From Anaerolineales bacterium (GTDB taxonomy: Bacteria; Chloroflexota; Anaerolineae; Anaerolineales; UBA6663), in the NCBI GenBank assembly GCA_017999235.1, contig JAGOBN010000178.1, positions 1 through 7,582 of the forward strand: DNA of 7,582 nucleotides, read 5' to 3'. Of the stretch, positions 1 to 5,781 are shown piece after piece. The position numbers were made by a program, and so were the translations under genes. How positions within the stretch are numbered: the first letter of the stretch is position 1; each line of letters begins with the position of its first letter. Below the pieces are notes generated by a model, which did no database searches, had not been told where the DNA came from, and saw nothing but the letters and a program-made list of their open reading frames with translations.

Positions 1-216
1 CTCCTCATCGGCGTGGCCTTGACCGCGTTTTTGATCTATGGGGCCATCCCGCTGGGCTTCCTCTCGATCCCGGTGCTCAACATCCGGCAGCTGGGCTTCG
101 GCACCACGCCGGAGAAGTTCGCGTACAGCAATGTCATGCTCCTGGTGGTGTCGCTGAGCGGCATTGCCTTCATTTGGCTGGATTATTTTCTGGGCACGAA
201 ATTCCTGAAGAACTAA
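1..216 (+). CDS. C-terminal fragment of an unidentified integral membrane protein
   Basis: The reading frame is open from the first base and ends in TAA at 214-216, so only the last 71 residues are present and the true start lies outside the window. Two hydrophobic stretches are visible, roughly residues 1-22 and 43-62. They are separated by a polar loop containing the segment IRQLGFGTTPEKF. The protein ends in a short basic tail (GTKFLKN), which would place the C-terminus in the cytoplasm by the positive-inside rule. I do not recognise the family from this fragment. It is followed 16 bases later by a strong palindromic terminator, so it is the last gene of its transcription unit. Confidence 0.7.
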   Translation, partial: LLIGVALTAFLIYGAIPLGFLSIPVLNIRQLGFGTTPEKFAYSNVMLLVVSLSGIAFIWLDYFLGTKFLKN

Positions 217-232
217 CCGCGCGCCGCATTCT

Positions 233-266
233 AAACGCCTCGGCCGCGGCCGAGGCGTTTTTGTTT
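233..266 (+). terminator. Rho-independent terminator, probably bidirectional
   Basis: Bases 233-260 form a perfect 28-base palindrome (AAACGCCTCGGCCG and its complement). It folds into a GC-rich hairpin of about 12 base pairs, followed by TTTTTGTTT ending at 266. It lies 16 bases after the stop of the upstream membrane protein gene. It also lies just beyond the stop of the convergent minus-strand gene at 276, where the opposite arm supplies a shorter T run. It probably ends both transcripts. Confidence 0.85.
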
Positions 267-275
267 GCGCGCCGC

Positions 276-971
276 TCACGGCGCCGCCCATACCCGCACC
301 CAGCTAAACACCACGCGGCCGGGCCCGGCGCTGCGCGCCAGGACCCCGAACTGGCCGGCGGCCGGTTGAAAATCCCCGCCCGGATCCGGCGCGGGCCGCG
401 CGAACTCACCCAGCCATTCGTCATTGACCCGCACCGTCAGGCGGCCGCCGGCCGCGTCCACCCGCACGCGGTTGCTCTCCGCGCCATACAGAATGTGCGG
501 CCATTGCTGCCAGGCATAGGCGTCAGTGCGCGCCGCGCCCGCCTGCTGGAAGACCTCGGCGTAGCCGTTGCCATTGATCAGAACCGCCGTGTACCACGCC
601 GGCCCGCCCCAATCCAGAACCAAGCCGTAGGCGGCGCCGGCCGCGCCCGCCGTCTGCGCGCCCGCGATCTCCAGGGTGAAGGCGCCGGGCGGCGCCGCGC
701 TGATCCCGGCCACAGTTTGGCCGGCGGCCGTGAAAGTGGCCACCAGCGCGCCGGCCTCCGGAGCCACGGTCGCGCCCGGCGAGGCGGTCCAGGTCCAGCG
801 CGCTGACCCGCTTTTGAAATCATCCTGCCACAGCAAAGGGCCGGCGCGCGGCGGATCCGCCGCGCCCCCCAGCAGCGCCAGGGCCAGCGCCATGATCCCG
901 GCCGCCAAAAGGGCGGCGCCGCCCAGGGTCAGGCGCCACAACCAGCCGGGCGGCGGAGCGTCATAAGCCAT
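276..971 (-). CDS. Membrane-anchored protein with a concanavalin A-like (DUF1080/LamG-type) domain
   Basis: This is a 231-residue protein. A short N-terminal stretch is followed by one hydrophobic segment at about residues 15-36, with no lipobox, so it is a signal anchor or an uncleaved signal peptide. The exported part from about residue 47 begins with WQDDFKSG...W. It continues with beta-strand patterns typical of concanavalin A-like lectin/glucanase folds: YGLVLDWG, YTAVLINGNGYAEVFQ, NRVRVDAAGGRLTVRVND, and a closing GQFGVLA...VVFSWVRVW. Such domains often bind or act on carbohydrate, but I see no catalytic signature, so binding is only a guess. The start is supported by a promoter whose -10 lies six bases upstream. 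It is transcribed divergently from the deacetylase gene. It is very rich in Ala, Gly and Pro. Confidence 0.75.
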   Translation of the reverse strand: MAYDAPPPGWLWRLTLGGAALLAAGIMALALALLGGAADPPRAGPLLWQDDFKSGSARWTWTASPGATVAPEAGALVATFTAAGQTVAGISAAPPGAFTLEIAGAQTAGAAGAAYGLVLDWGGPAWYTAVLINGNGYAEVFQQAGAARTDAYAWQQWPHILYGAESNRVRVDAAGGRLTVRVNDEWLGEFARPAPDPGGDFQPAAGQFGVLARSAGPGRVVFSWVRVWAAP

Positions 972-977
972 GCGGGC

Positions 978-1006
978 ATTATCCAGGCGCGGCCGGCCGG
1001 CGGCAA
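978..1006 (-). promoter_or_regulatory. Sigma70-type promoter for the concanavalin-like gene, leaderless
   Basis: Read on the minus strand, TTGCCG (1006-1001) is followed by a 17-base spacer and then GATAAT (983-978). Exactly six bases later comes the ATG at 971. Transcription would start on or next to the A of the start codon, and there is no Shine-Dalgarno sequence. The site shares the 67-base divergent intergenic region with the promoter at 1024-1032. Confidence 0.6.
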
Positions 1007-1023
1007 GCCGCCCGGGCTGATCG

Positions 1024-1032
1024 TGTTATGAT
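1024..1032 (+). promoter_or_regulatory. Extended -10 promoter for the deacetylase gene, leaderless
   Basis: TGT followed directly by TATGAT (1027-1032) forms an extended -10 element (TGn-TATGAT). It ends six bases before the ATG at 1039. No convincing -35 hexamer stands 16-18 bases upstream, which fits an extended -10 promoter. No Shine-Dalgarno sequence is present, so the mRNA is probably leaderless. Confidence 0.6.
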
Positions 1033-1038
1033 TTTCAG

Positions 1039-1995
1039 ATGTTACGCTTGCCTTGGGTATTGATTATCGGAATCGCATTGACCGCGTGCGCGCCCCTGCC
1101 GGCCGGCCAGGTGCCGGTCACCGGCGCCACCCCCAGCCCCACGCTGACCCTGACCCGCGCCGCCACGTCAACGGCGACGCCCACGGCCAGCCCCACCTCC
1201 ACGGCCACGCCGGCGCCGTCCGACACGCCCGAGCCATCTCCCACCCTGATCCCCAGCGCCACGCCTTGGCCGCCGCCCACGCCCGACGCCGGCGCCGCCG
1301 CCAGGCGGGTGCGCGTGCCGATCCTGATGTACCACTATGTGGAGCCGTGGCCGGCCGAGGCCAACGAACTCCGCCGCGGCCTCACGGTGCGCCCGGAGGA
1401 CTTCGCCGCGCAGATGGCGTATCTGGCGGAGAACAATTACGTGGCCGTGAGTTTGTATGACCTCGCGGAGGCGGTGGCCTTGGGCCGGCCGCTGCCGGAG
1501 CGCGCCGTCGTGCTGACGTTCGATGACGGGTATCGCTCCTTGATGGAGCATGCCCGGCCGCTGGCGCAGGCGCGCGGTTTCACGGGGACCGTCTTTGTTA
1601 TTACGGAGCTTATGGATCGCGGCTTTGAGCAGTATCTGACGTGGGAGCAGGCCCAGACCCTCTTCGCGCAGGGCTGGCGCATCGAGCCGCACACCAAGAC
1701 CCATATCCAGCTGGCCGGCCAAAGCTACGCCAAACAGCTCTATGAAATGCTCGGCTCACTGGAGACCATCACCGCCAACCTCGGCGCGCGCCCGCGCTTT
1801 TTCTGCTATCCGGCCGGCAAGTATGATGCCGTCACCGTCCAGCTCGCCGAAGAACTTCAACTCTGGGGCGCCGTCACCACCCGGCCCGGCCGCGTCCACA
1901 CCGTGGCGGACCGCTTCACCTGGACGCGGGTGCGCGTGGACGGCCGCGGGTCGCTGCAAGACTTTGTCACTGCCCTGGAAGGGGATTTGAAGTGA
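1039..1995 (+). CDS. Lipoprotein polysaccharide deacetylase (NodB/CE4 family)
   Basis: This 318-residue enzyme is predicted to remove N- or O-acetyl groups from a surface polysaccharide or peptidoglycan. Residues 1-17 are a lipoprotein signal with lipobox LTAC (Cys17 lipidated). Residues 26-83 are a Ser/Thr/Pro linker rich in TATPTASPTS-like units, which would hold the enzyme away from the membrane. The NodB domain starts near residue 93 with VPILMYHYV. Metal and catalytic motifs are TFDDGY (160-165, the Asp pair), HTKTH (218-222, two zinc His) and YPAGKYD (257-263, the substrate-groove motif). The VPILMYHYV opening is typical of the PgaB/IcaB-like branch of CE4. The substrate cannot be read from the sequence. 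HMG-CoA reductase follows after 41 bases on the same strand, so the two may be cotranscribed. Confidence 0.9.
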   Translation: MLRLPWVLIIGIALTACAPLPAGQVPVTGATPSPTLTLTRAATSTATPTASPTSTATPAPSDTPEPSPTLIPSATPWPPPTPDAGAAARRVRVPILMYHYVEPWPAEANELRRGLTVRPEDFAAQMAYLAENNYVAVSLYDLAEAVALGRPLPERAVVLTFDDGYRSLMEHARPLAQARGFTGTVFVITELMDRGFEQYLTWEQAQTLFAQGWRIEPHTKTHIQLAGQSYAKQLYEMLGSLETITANLGARPRFFCYPAGKYDAVTVQLAEELQLWGAVTTRPGRVHTVADRFTWTRVRVDGRGSLQDFVTALEGDLK

Positions 1996-1997
1996 GA

Positions 1998-2037
1998 CCC
2001 CCAACCCCCAGCCACTAATCCCCAACCCCAGCCACTA
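1998..2037 (+). repeat. C-rich direct repeat, possible G-quadruplex on the minus strand
   Basis: Two near-identical units fill the gap between the deacetylase and mvaA: CCCCCAACCCCCAGCCACTA at 1998-2017 and CCCCAACCCCAGCCACTA at 2020-2037. The complementary strand carries four G tracts (5, 5, 4 and 4 bases) with short spacers, matching a G-quadruplex pattern. The second unit ends inside the mvaA start codon. No ribosome binding site is visible between the two genes. Confidence 0.85.
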
Positions 2038-3326
2038 TGCCCACCTCCCGCCTGCCCGGTTTCTACCAACAAAACCTCGCCGCCCGCGCCCAGATCCTGC
2101 GGGCCGCTGCCGACCTGACGCCGGCCGAACTTGACGCGCTGACCGGGGCGGCCGGCCTCACCCCCGAGCAGGCCGACCACATGATCGAGAACGTGATCGG
2201 CACGCACGCCCTGCCGCTGGGGATCGCCGCCAACTTTGTGGTCAACGGCCGCGAGGTGCTGGTGCCGATGGCGATCGAGGAACCGTCGGTGGTGGCCAGC
2301 GCCTCGTTCATGGCCAAGCTGGCCCGCGCCGGCGGCGGCTTCACGGCCGGCAGCACCGCGCCGGAGATGATCGGCCAGCTGCAGCTCCTGGAGACGGCGG
2401 ATCCCGCGGCCGCCCGCGCCCAATTGGAGGCGGACGCGCCGCGCCTGCTGGCGCTCGCCAATCAAGTCCACCCGTCCATCGTCCGGCGCGGCGGGGGGGC
2501 GCGCGCGCTGGAAGTGCGGGAGATCACGGCATCGCCGATTGGGCCGTTCCTGGTGATCCACGTCATCTACGACGCCCGCGACGCGATGGGCGCCAACGCC
2601 GTCAACACCGTCTGCGAGGCGCTGGCGCCGGCGGTGGAGGCCCGCACCGGCGGGCGCGTCCATCTGCGTATCCTCTCCAATCTCACCGACCGCCGGCGGG
2701 CCTGGGCGCGCTGCCGCATCCCGGCCGCCGATCTGGCGTTTGACGGCTACGCCGGCGCCGTGGTGCGGGACCGGATCATCGAGGCCTATGCCTTCGCGGC
2801 CGCCGACCCCTACCGCGCCGCCACCCACAACAAGGGCATCCTCAACGGCATCGACCCGGTCGTCATCGCCACCGGCAACGATTGGCGCGCCGTCGAGGCC
2901 GGCGCCCATGCCTACGCGGCGCGGGCCGGCCGGTACACTTCATTAAGCGTGTGGGAAGCGGAGGCGGACGGCGCTCTAAGCGGGACGTTGGAGTTGCCGC
3001 TGGCGGTGGGCATCGTGGGCGGCGCCACCCGGGTCCACCCCACCGCCCAGGCCGCGCTGAAGCTGATGGGGGTGACCTCGGCGCGCGAACTGGCCGAGAT
3101 CATGGCGAGCGTGGGGCTGGCGCAAAATTTGGGCGCTTTACGCGCCCTAGCCACCGAGGGCATTCAGCGCGGACACATGCGCTTGCACGCCCGCCAGGTG
3201 GCGGTGGCGGCCGGCGTGCCTAGTGAGTGGGTGGACGTGGTGGCGGCGCGGCTGGCGGCGGAGGGCCAGGTGCGGGCCGAGCGCGCCGCCGCGCTCTGGG
3301 CCGAACTCAGCGCGGACGGGGGCTAA
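2037..3326 (+). CDS. mvaA: Class II 3-hydroxy-3-methylglutaryl-CoA reductase
   Basis: This 429-residue cytoplasmic enzyme interconverts HMG-CoA and mevalonate with NAD(P)H, the committed step of mevalonate-based isoprenoid synthesis (or of mevalonate breakdown in some bacteria). The length and N-terminus (SRLPGF) match the Pseudomonas mevalonii class II enzyme as I recall it. Signature motifs are ENVIGT (51-56), EEPSVVA (from 81), DAMGAN (182-187), HNKGILNGIDP (from 264) and GNDWRAVEAGAHAY (from 280). The catalytic set is complete: Glu82, Lys266, Asp282 and His380, each one lower than P. mevalonii numbering. His145 stands where P. mevalonii has Asp146, a residue linked to NADH preference, so the cofactor may differ. 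There is no Shine-Dalgarno sequence, and the start codon lies at the end of the C-rich repeat. No other mevalonate-pathway gene is in the window. The stop codon overlaps that of the convergent carbonic anhydrase. Confidence 0.96.
   Translation: MPTSRLPGFYQQNLAARAQILRAAADLTPAELDALTGAAGLTPEQADHMIENVIGTHALPLGIAANFVVNGREVLVPMAIEEPSVVASASFMAKLARAGGGFTAGSTAPEMIGQLQLLETADPAAARAQLEADAPRLLALANQVHPSIVRRGGGARALEVREITASPIGPFLVIHVIYDARDAMGANAVNTVCEALAPAVEARTGGRVHLRILSNLTDRRRAWARCRIPAADLAFDGYAGAVVRDRIIEAYAFAAADPYRAATHNKGILNGIDPVVIATGNDWRAVEAGAHAYAARAGRYTSLSVWEAEADGALSGTLELPLAVGIVGGATRVHPTAQAALKLMGVTSARELAEIMASVGLAQNLGALRALATEGIQRGHMRLHARQVAVAAGVPSEWVDVVAARLAAEGQVRAERAAALWAELSADGG
3124..3147 (-). terminator. 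Possible antisense terminator inside mvaA for the carbonic anhydrase operon
   Basis: Read on the minus strand, GGGCGC, loop GTAAA and GCGCCC form a perfect 6-bp hairpin (3147-3131), followed by AAATTTT (3130-3124). It lies about 175 bases beyond the stop of the downstream carbonic anhydrase, which has no other visible terminator because it abuts mvaA. The T run is only four bases and follows AAA, so this is a weak candidate. Confidence 0.3.
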
Positions 3327-4075
3327 CCGAAGATTTCCACGGCGCCGGTGTCGAGGTCGTAATAGCCGCCGGCGACCTTCAATAGGCTGCGTTTGACGCG
3401 CGTGGCCAGCAGCGGCGACCGCGCGGTAATGGTCTGGGTCACCAGCCGCACATTCTGACGCACCGCCCAATCCACTGGGTCTTCCCCCGCTGGCAGCGCG
3501 TCCGCCAGGGCCGGCCGCAGCGCCGTCACCAAGCTTCCAATATGGCCGGGCGCCTCGCCGCCGGAGGTCACCGTCTCCCAGGCGGCCTTCACGGCCCCGC
3601 AGCGCTTGTGGCCCAGCACCAGCGCCAGCGGCGTATGCAGATGCTCCGCCGCGTACTCCAGGCTGGCCAGGATCGTTTCGCTGAGGATATTGCCGGCCAC
3701 GCGCACCACAAACAAATCCCCCAGGCCCTGATCAAACAACACCTCCGGCGGCACGCGCGAATCCGCGCAGGCCAGCACCATGGCAAACGGCGCCTGTCCG
3801 CCGGCCAACACTTCCCGGCGCTCCGCCGCCTGATCCGGGTGCGACAACTGATCTTCCACAAAACGCTGATTGCCTTCCAAGAGGCGGGCCAGGGCCTCGT
3901 TGCCGGTTAAGGACTCATCGAGCGGGCGCGGGGTGGCGCTCGGGGCCAGGGTGGGCAGGGGCGCCCAATCCAGCGGGTTGAGGCTGGTATCGCGATTGCA
4001 GGCCGCCAGCGCGGCGCCGGCGGCGGTGACGCCGGCCACTCCCAAGAAACCGCGGCGCGAACAGTGGCCGCTCAT
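3323..4075 (-). CDS. Exported beta-carbonic anhydrase, Tat lipoprotein (second gene of the pair)
   Basis: This 250-residue zinc enzyme interconverts CO2 and bicarbonate. The N-terminus has a twin-arginine signal (SRRGFLG, residues 6-12) and lipobox LAAC (23-26), so it should be exported folded and anchored through Cys26. A linker of about 25 residues with Pro/Thr follows. The beta-class core begins near residue 58. Zinc ligands are Cys103, His156 and Cys159 (motifs ACADSR and GHKRCGA), with the catalytic Asp105-Arg107 pair. The segment between them, FDQGLGDLFVVRVAGN, is identical in the upstream neighbour, and about 45 of 65 core residues match by eye. Its ATG overlaps the neighbour's TGA (ATGA), with GGAGG ten bases upstream, so translation is probably coupled. 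It ends TAG, sharing bases 3323-3326 with the mvaA stop. Confidence 0.93.
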   Translation of the reverse strand: MSGHCSRRGFLGVAGVTAAGAALAACNRDTSLNPLDWAPLPTLAPSATPRPLDESLTGNEALARLLEGNQRFVEDQLSHPDQAAERREVLAGGQAPFAMVLACADSRVPPEVLFDQGLGDLFVVRVAGNILSETILASLEYAAEHLHTPLALVLGHKRCGAVKAAWETVTSGGEAPGHIGSLVTALRPALADALPAGEDPVDWAVRQNVRLVTQTITARSPLLATRVKRSLLKVAGGYYDLDTGAVEIFG

Positions 4076-4836
4076 TGGTGCGTGGCCTCCGCCAGCTCCA
4101 CCAGCGTCACCCAGCCGGTGTCCAGATCATAGCGGGCCGCCACCACTTCGAGTTCGCCGGCGGCCACGAACTCCTCCAAGATGGGCAGGCTCGTCTTCAA
4201 GCGCCGGGCCTGCCGGACCAGATTGGCCTCGGCCACGGCTTCCCAGACGTCGCCCGTCAACGGCGCTTCTTCAATGGCCGGCTCAATGGCTTCCACCAGC
4301 CGGCCCAGATGACCCTCCAACTCCGCTCCGGCCAGCACACTTTCCAGCGCGGCGCGGATGGCGCCGCAGCGCTCGTGGCCCAGCACCATGATCAGATGCA
4401 CGCCCAAATGCTCCACCGCATATTCCAGGCTGCCGAGCAGTTCATCATCCAGCACATTGCCGGCCACGCGCACCACAAACAGATCGCCCAGGCCCTGGTC
4501 GAACAGGATCTCGGGCGCCACGCGCGAGTCCGAACAGCACAAGATGGCGGCGAAAGGGTACTGCGCCTGGGCCACTTGCCGGCGGCGTTCCGCGGTCTCG
4601 CCGGGATGCTGGGCCAGTTCGGCCACGTACCGCACGTTGCCGGCCAGCAGGCGCTCGAGCGCCGACGCGCCTTCGATGGGGTCCGGGCCGCGCAGCGTGG
4701 GCGTGGGCAGCGCCACCGGCAGCGGATCGCGCGTCCAACTGCGGCAGGCGCCGGCGGCGCCGGCGGCCAAGCTGGCGAGCGCCAAACGGAGCGCTTGCCG
4801 ACGGGAGAGAGTGGCGGGGGCGGGTGGCTGTTCCAT
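4072..4836 (-). CDS. Exported beta-carbonic anhydrase, Tat signal (first gene of the pair)
   Basis: From the chosen start this is a 254-residue paralogue of the following gene. The N-terminus has SRRQALRLAL (residues 11-20), a twin-arginine signal, ending in AAGAC. Cys31 is a possible lipidation site, but Ala at the -3 position makes the lipobox weak, so cleavage without lipidation is possible. Zinc ligands are Cys101, His154 and Cys157 (CCSDSR, GHERCGA), with the Asp103-Arg105 pair. The C-terminal YDLDTGWV resembles the paralogue's YDLDTGAV. An in-frame ATG at 4866 would add ten residues. I prefer 4836 because GGAAAG lies seven bases before it, the Tat region then has a normal length, and a candidate promoter overlaps the longer start. 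It heads a two-gene operon, divergent from the methyltransferase. Confidence 0.92.
   Translation of the reverse strand: MEQPPAPATLSRRQALRLALASLAAGAAGACRSWTRDPLPVALPTPTLRGPDPIEGASALERLLAGNVRYVAELAQHPGETAERRRQVAQAQYPFAAILCCSDSRVAPEILFDQGLGDLFVVRVAGNVLDDELLGSLEYAVEHLGVHLIMVLGHERCGAIRAALESVLAGAELEGHLGRLVEAIEPAIEEAPLTGDVWEAVAEANLVRQARRLKTSLPILEEFVAAGELEVVAARYDLDTGWVTLVELAEATHQ
4086..4090 (-). promoter_or_regulatory. Ribosome binding site of the second carbonic anhydrase
   Basis: Read on the minus strand, GGAGG stands ten bases before the ATG at 4075, within the end of the upstream paralogue. With the ATGA overlap it supports translational coupling. Confidence 0.5.
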
Positions 4837-4843
4837 GCGATGA

Positions 4844-4849
4844 CTTTCC
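4844..4849 (-). promoter_or_regulatory. Ribosome binding site deciding the start of the first carbonic anhydrase
   Basis: Read on the minus strand, GGAAAG lies seven bases before the ATG at 4836. The alternative ATG at 4866 has neither a Shine-Dalgarno sequence nor a -10 box at the leaderless distance. Confidence 0.45.
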
Positions 4850-4856
4850 AGCGGAT

Positions 4857-4886
4857 ACGCTAACATCCGAGGCCGGCGCGTGTCAG
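4857..4886 (-). promoter_or_regulatory. Candidate promoter of the carbonic anhydrase pair
   Basis: Read on the minus strand, CTGACA (4886-4881, five of six to TTGACA) is followed by an 18-base spacer and TAGCGT (4862-4857). Transcription would start near 4850, giving a short leader that carries the GGAAAG site. The -10 is a modest match, so this is tentative. Confidence 0.35.
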
Positions 4887-4897
4887 TAAAACATCAG

Positions 4898-4923
4898 TTA
4901 AGCGCGGCTGAAGCCGCGCTTAA
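4898..4923 (+). repeat. Perfect inverted repeat between divergent genes
   Basis: Arms TTAAGCGCGGCT (4898-4909) and AGCCGCGCTTAA (4912-4923) are exactly complementary around a two-base centre, GA. The element sits between the carbonic anhydrase promoter region and the methyltransferase -10, and covers where the latter's -35 would lie (about 4912-4917). There is no T run, so it is not a terminator. It could be an operator or a REP-like dispersed palindrome. Confidence 0.75.
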
Positions 4924-4934
4924 GGACGCGCCGG

Positions 4935-4940
4935 TATAAT
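4935..4940 (+). promoter_or_regulatory. -10 box of the methyltransferase gene, leaderless
   Basis: A perfect TATAAT, in the context CCGGTATAAT, ends six bases before the ATG at 4947. The six bases are CCTCCC, the opposite of a Shine-Dalgarno sequence. No good -35 is seen; its position falls in the right arm of the inverted repeat. Confidence 0.7.
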
Positions 4941-4946
4941 CCTCCC

Positions 4947-5738
4947 ATGCGCGCGGCGGTTTGGCAACGGTTAGCGGAACTCAATCGCGATTTTTATGAG
5001 GCCCACGGCGAGGCCTTTGCGGAAACCCGCCCGCGTCTGGCGCCCGGCGCGCAGCGCGTGCTGGCGCGGATCCCGCCCGGCGCGGCGGTTTTGGAGGTGG
5101 GGTGCGGGGATGGCAAGGCCGGCCGCTGGCTGGCCCAGCAGACGGCCGGCGTCACGTACCTGGGGCTGGACGCGAGCCAGACGCTGCTCGCCCGCGCCCG
5201 GCGCTACACCGCGCACTGGGCGGCCGGCCGGCCGGCGCCCGCCGCGCTCGCCTTTCAGGCCGCCGATCTGCTGGACCCCGCCTGGCCCGCCGGCCTCGGG
5301 ACCCAGACCTTTCAATGGGGGCTGGCCTTCGCGGTGCTGCACCACCTGCCGGGCGCGGAGACGCGGGCCGCCGTGGTGCGCGCTTTGGCGGAGCGCCTGG
5401 CTCCGGCGGGCTGGCTGGCGCTGTCCAACTGGCAGTTCGCGCAGGACGCGCGTCTGCGCCGGCGCACCGCGCCCTGGGACGCCATCGGTCTGACGGCCGC
5501 GGACGTGGAGCCGGATGATTATCTGCTCACTTGGGAGCGCGCCGGCCGGCGCGGTCTGCGCTACGTCCACGCCATTTCCACCGCCGAAGTCCGCGCGCTG
5601 GCCGCCCAGGCCGGCCTGACCGTGGCCGAGATCTTTCAAGCGGACGGCGGCCCCGGCAATTTAGCGGAGTACGGCTTGCTGCGCCGGCCGCCCCTCCACC
5701 AAACGGGGAGGTCCGCCGCTGACGTTTCACTAATCTGA
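4947..5738 (+). CDS. Class I SAM-dependent methyltransferase, Trm9/ALKBH8-like
   Basis: This 263-residue cytoplasmic protein has a Rossmann-fold methyltransferase core. Motif I is VLEVGCGDG (residues 48-56, SAM binding), motif II is YLGLDAS (about 71-77), and a motif IV-like segment FAVLHHLPG follows (about 128-136). The N-terminal pattern LNxxFYxxxGxxFAxTR, the late DDYLLTW, the RYVHAIS segment and the ending GNLAEYGLLRR recall the eukaryotic Trm9/ALKBH8 tRNA-uridine methyltransferase family and its bacterial relatives. The substrate is not proven: tRNA is possible, and so is a small molecule. About 14 residues after the RRPP motif look like a disordered tail. The start follows the TATAAT by six bases. 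The next gene starts 43 bases downstream and has its own promoter. Confidence 0.85.
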   Translation: MRAAVWQRLAELNRDFYEAHGEAFAETRPRLAPGAQRVLARIPPGAAVLEVGCGDGKAGRWLAQQTAGVTYLGLDASQTLLARARRYTAHWAAGRPAPAALAFQAADLLDPAWPAGLGTQTFQWGLAFAVLHHLPGAETRAAVVRALAERLAPAGWLALSNWQFAQDARLRRRTAPWDAIGLTAADVEPDDYLLTWERAGRRGLRYVHAISTAEVRALAAQAGLTVAEIFQADGGPGNLAEYGLLRRPPLHQTGRSAADVSLI

Positions 5739-5745
5739 AAGCCGG

Positions 5746-5751
5746 TATAAT
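5746..5751 (+). promoter_or_regulatory. -10 box of the Trypco1-type gene
   Basis: A perfect TATAAT lies in the same CCGGTATAAT context as the methyltransferase promoter, eight bases after the methyltransferase stop. The predicted start near 5758 gives a leader of about 24 bases. A -35 is unclear; TTTCAC (5725-5730) is a poor match at a short spacing. Confidence 0.6.
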
Positions 5752-5769
5752 TTCTCAAATCTCAGCTTC

Positions 5770-5775
5770 AGGGAG
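5770..5775 (+). promoter_or_regulatory. Ribosome binding site of the Trypco1-type gene
   Basis: AGGGAG lies six bases before the ATG at 5782, a good Shine-Dalgarno match. It is part of CAGGGAGCCCTG, a small inverted repeat (5769-5780) too short to be a confident switch. Confidence 0.65.
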
Positions 5776-5781
5776 CCCTGT

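Noticed and set aside
174..806. A 210-codon plus-strand open frame across the terminator and opposite the concanavalin-like gene
   Set aside because: It runs through a strong terminator and is Arg/Ala/Gly-rich. The minus-strand frame has a promoter, a membrane anchor and a recognisable fold pattern.
1128..1290. Short repeats such as CCACGGCCACGCC in the deacetylase linker as a tandem repeat element
   Set aside because: They are explained by codon bias in a Thr/Pro/Ala/Ser-rich linker; there is no regular repeat unit.
1168..1722. A minus-strand open frame opposite the deacetylase, ending in Arg/Gly repeats
   Set aside because: The Arg/Gly run is the antisense reading of the Thr/Pro/Ala linker codons, and the NodB motifs lie on the plus strand.
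2493..2499. A run of seven Gs in mvaA that could suggest phase variation
   Set aside because: It encodes part of the conserved RRGGGA segment of class II enzymes, and the frame is intact on both sides.
1857..2909. A 350-codon minus-strand open frame opposite mvaA and the end of the deacetylase gene
   Set aside because: It spans two well-recognised genes on the other strand and reads as low-complexity Gly/Arg/Asp-rich sequence without motifs.
4075..4863. A long plus-strand open frame (262 codons) lying opposite almost all of the first carbonic anhydrase gene
   Set aside because: The opposite strand encodes a full enzyme with all catalytic motifs. The antisense translation is His/Gln/Arg/Gly-rich with no domain pattern, as expected in GC-rich DNA.
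5769..5780. CAGGGAGCCCTG inverted repeat over the Trypco1 ribosome binding site as a possible switch
   Set aside because: A stem of four to five pairs with a tiny loop is too weak to claim regulation.
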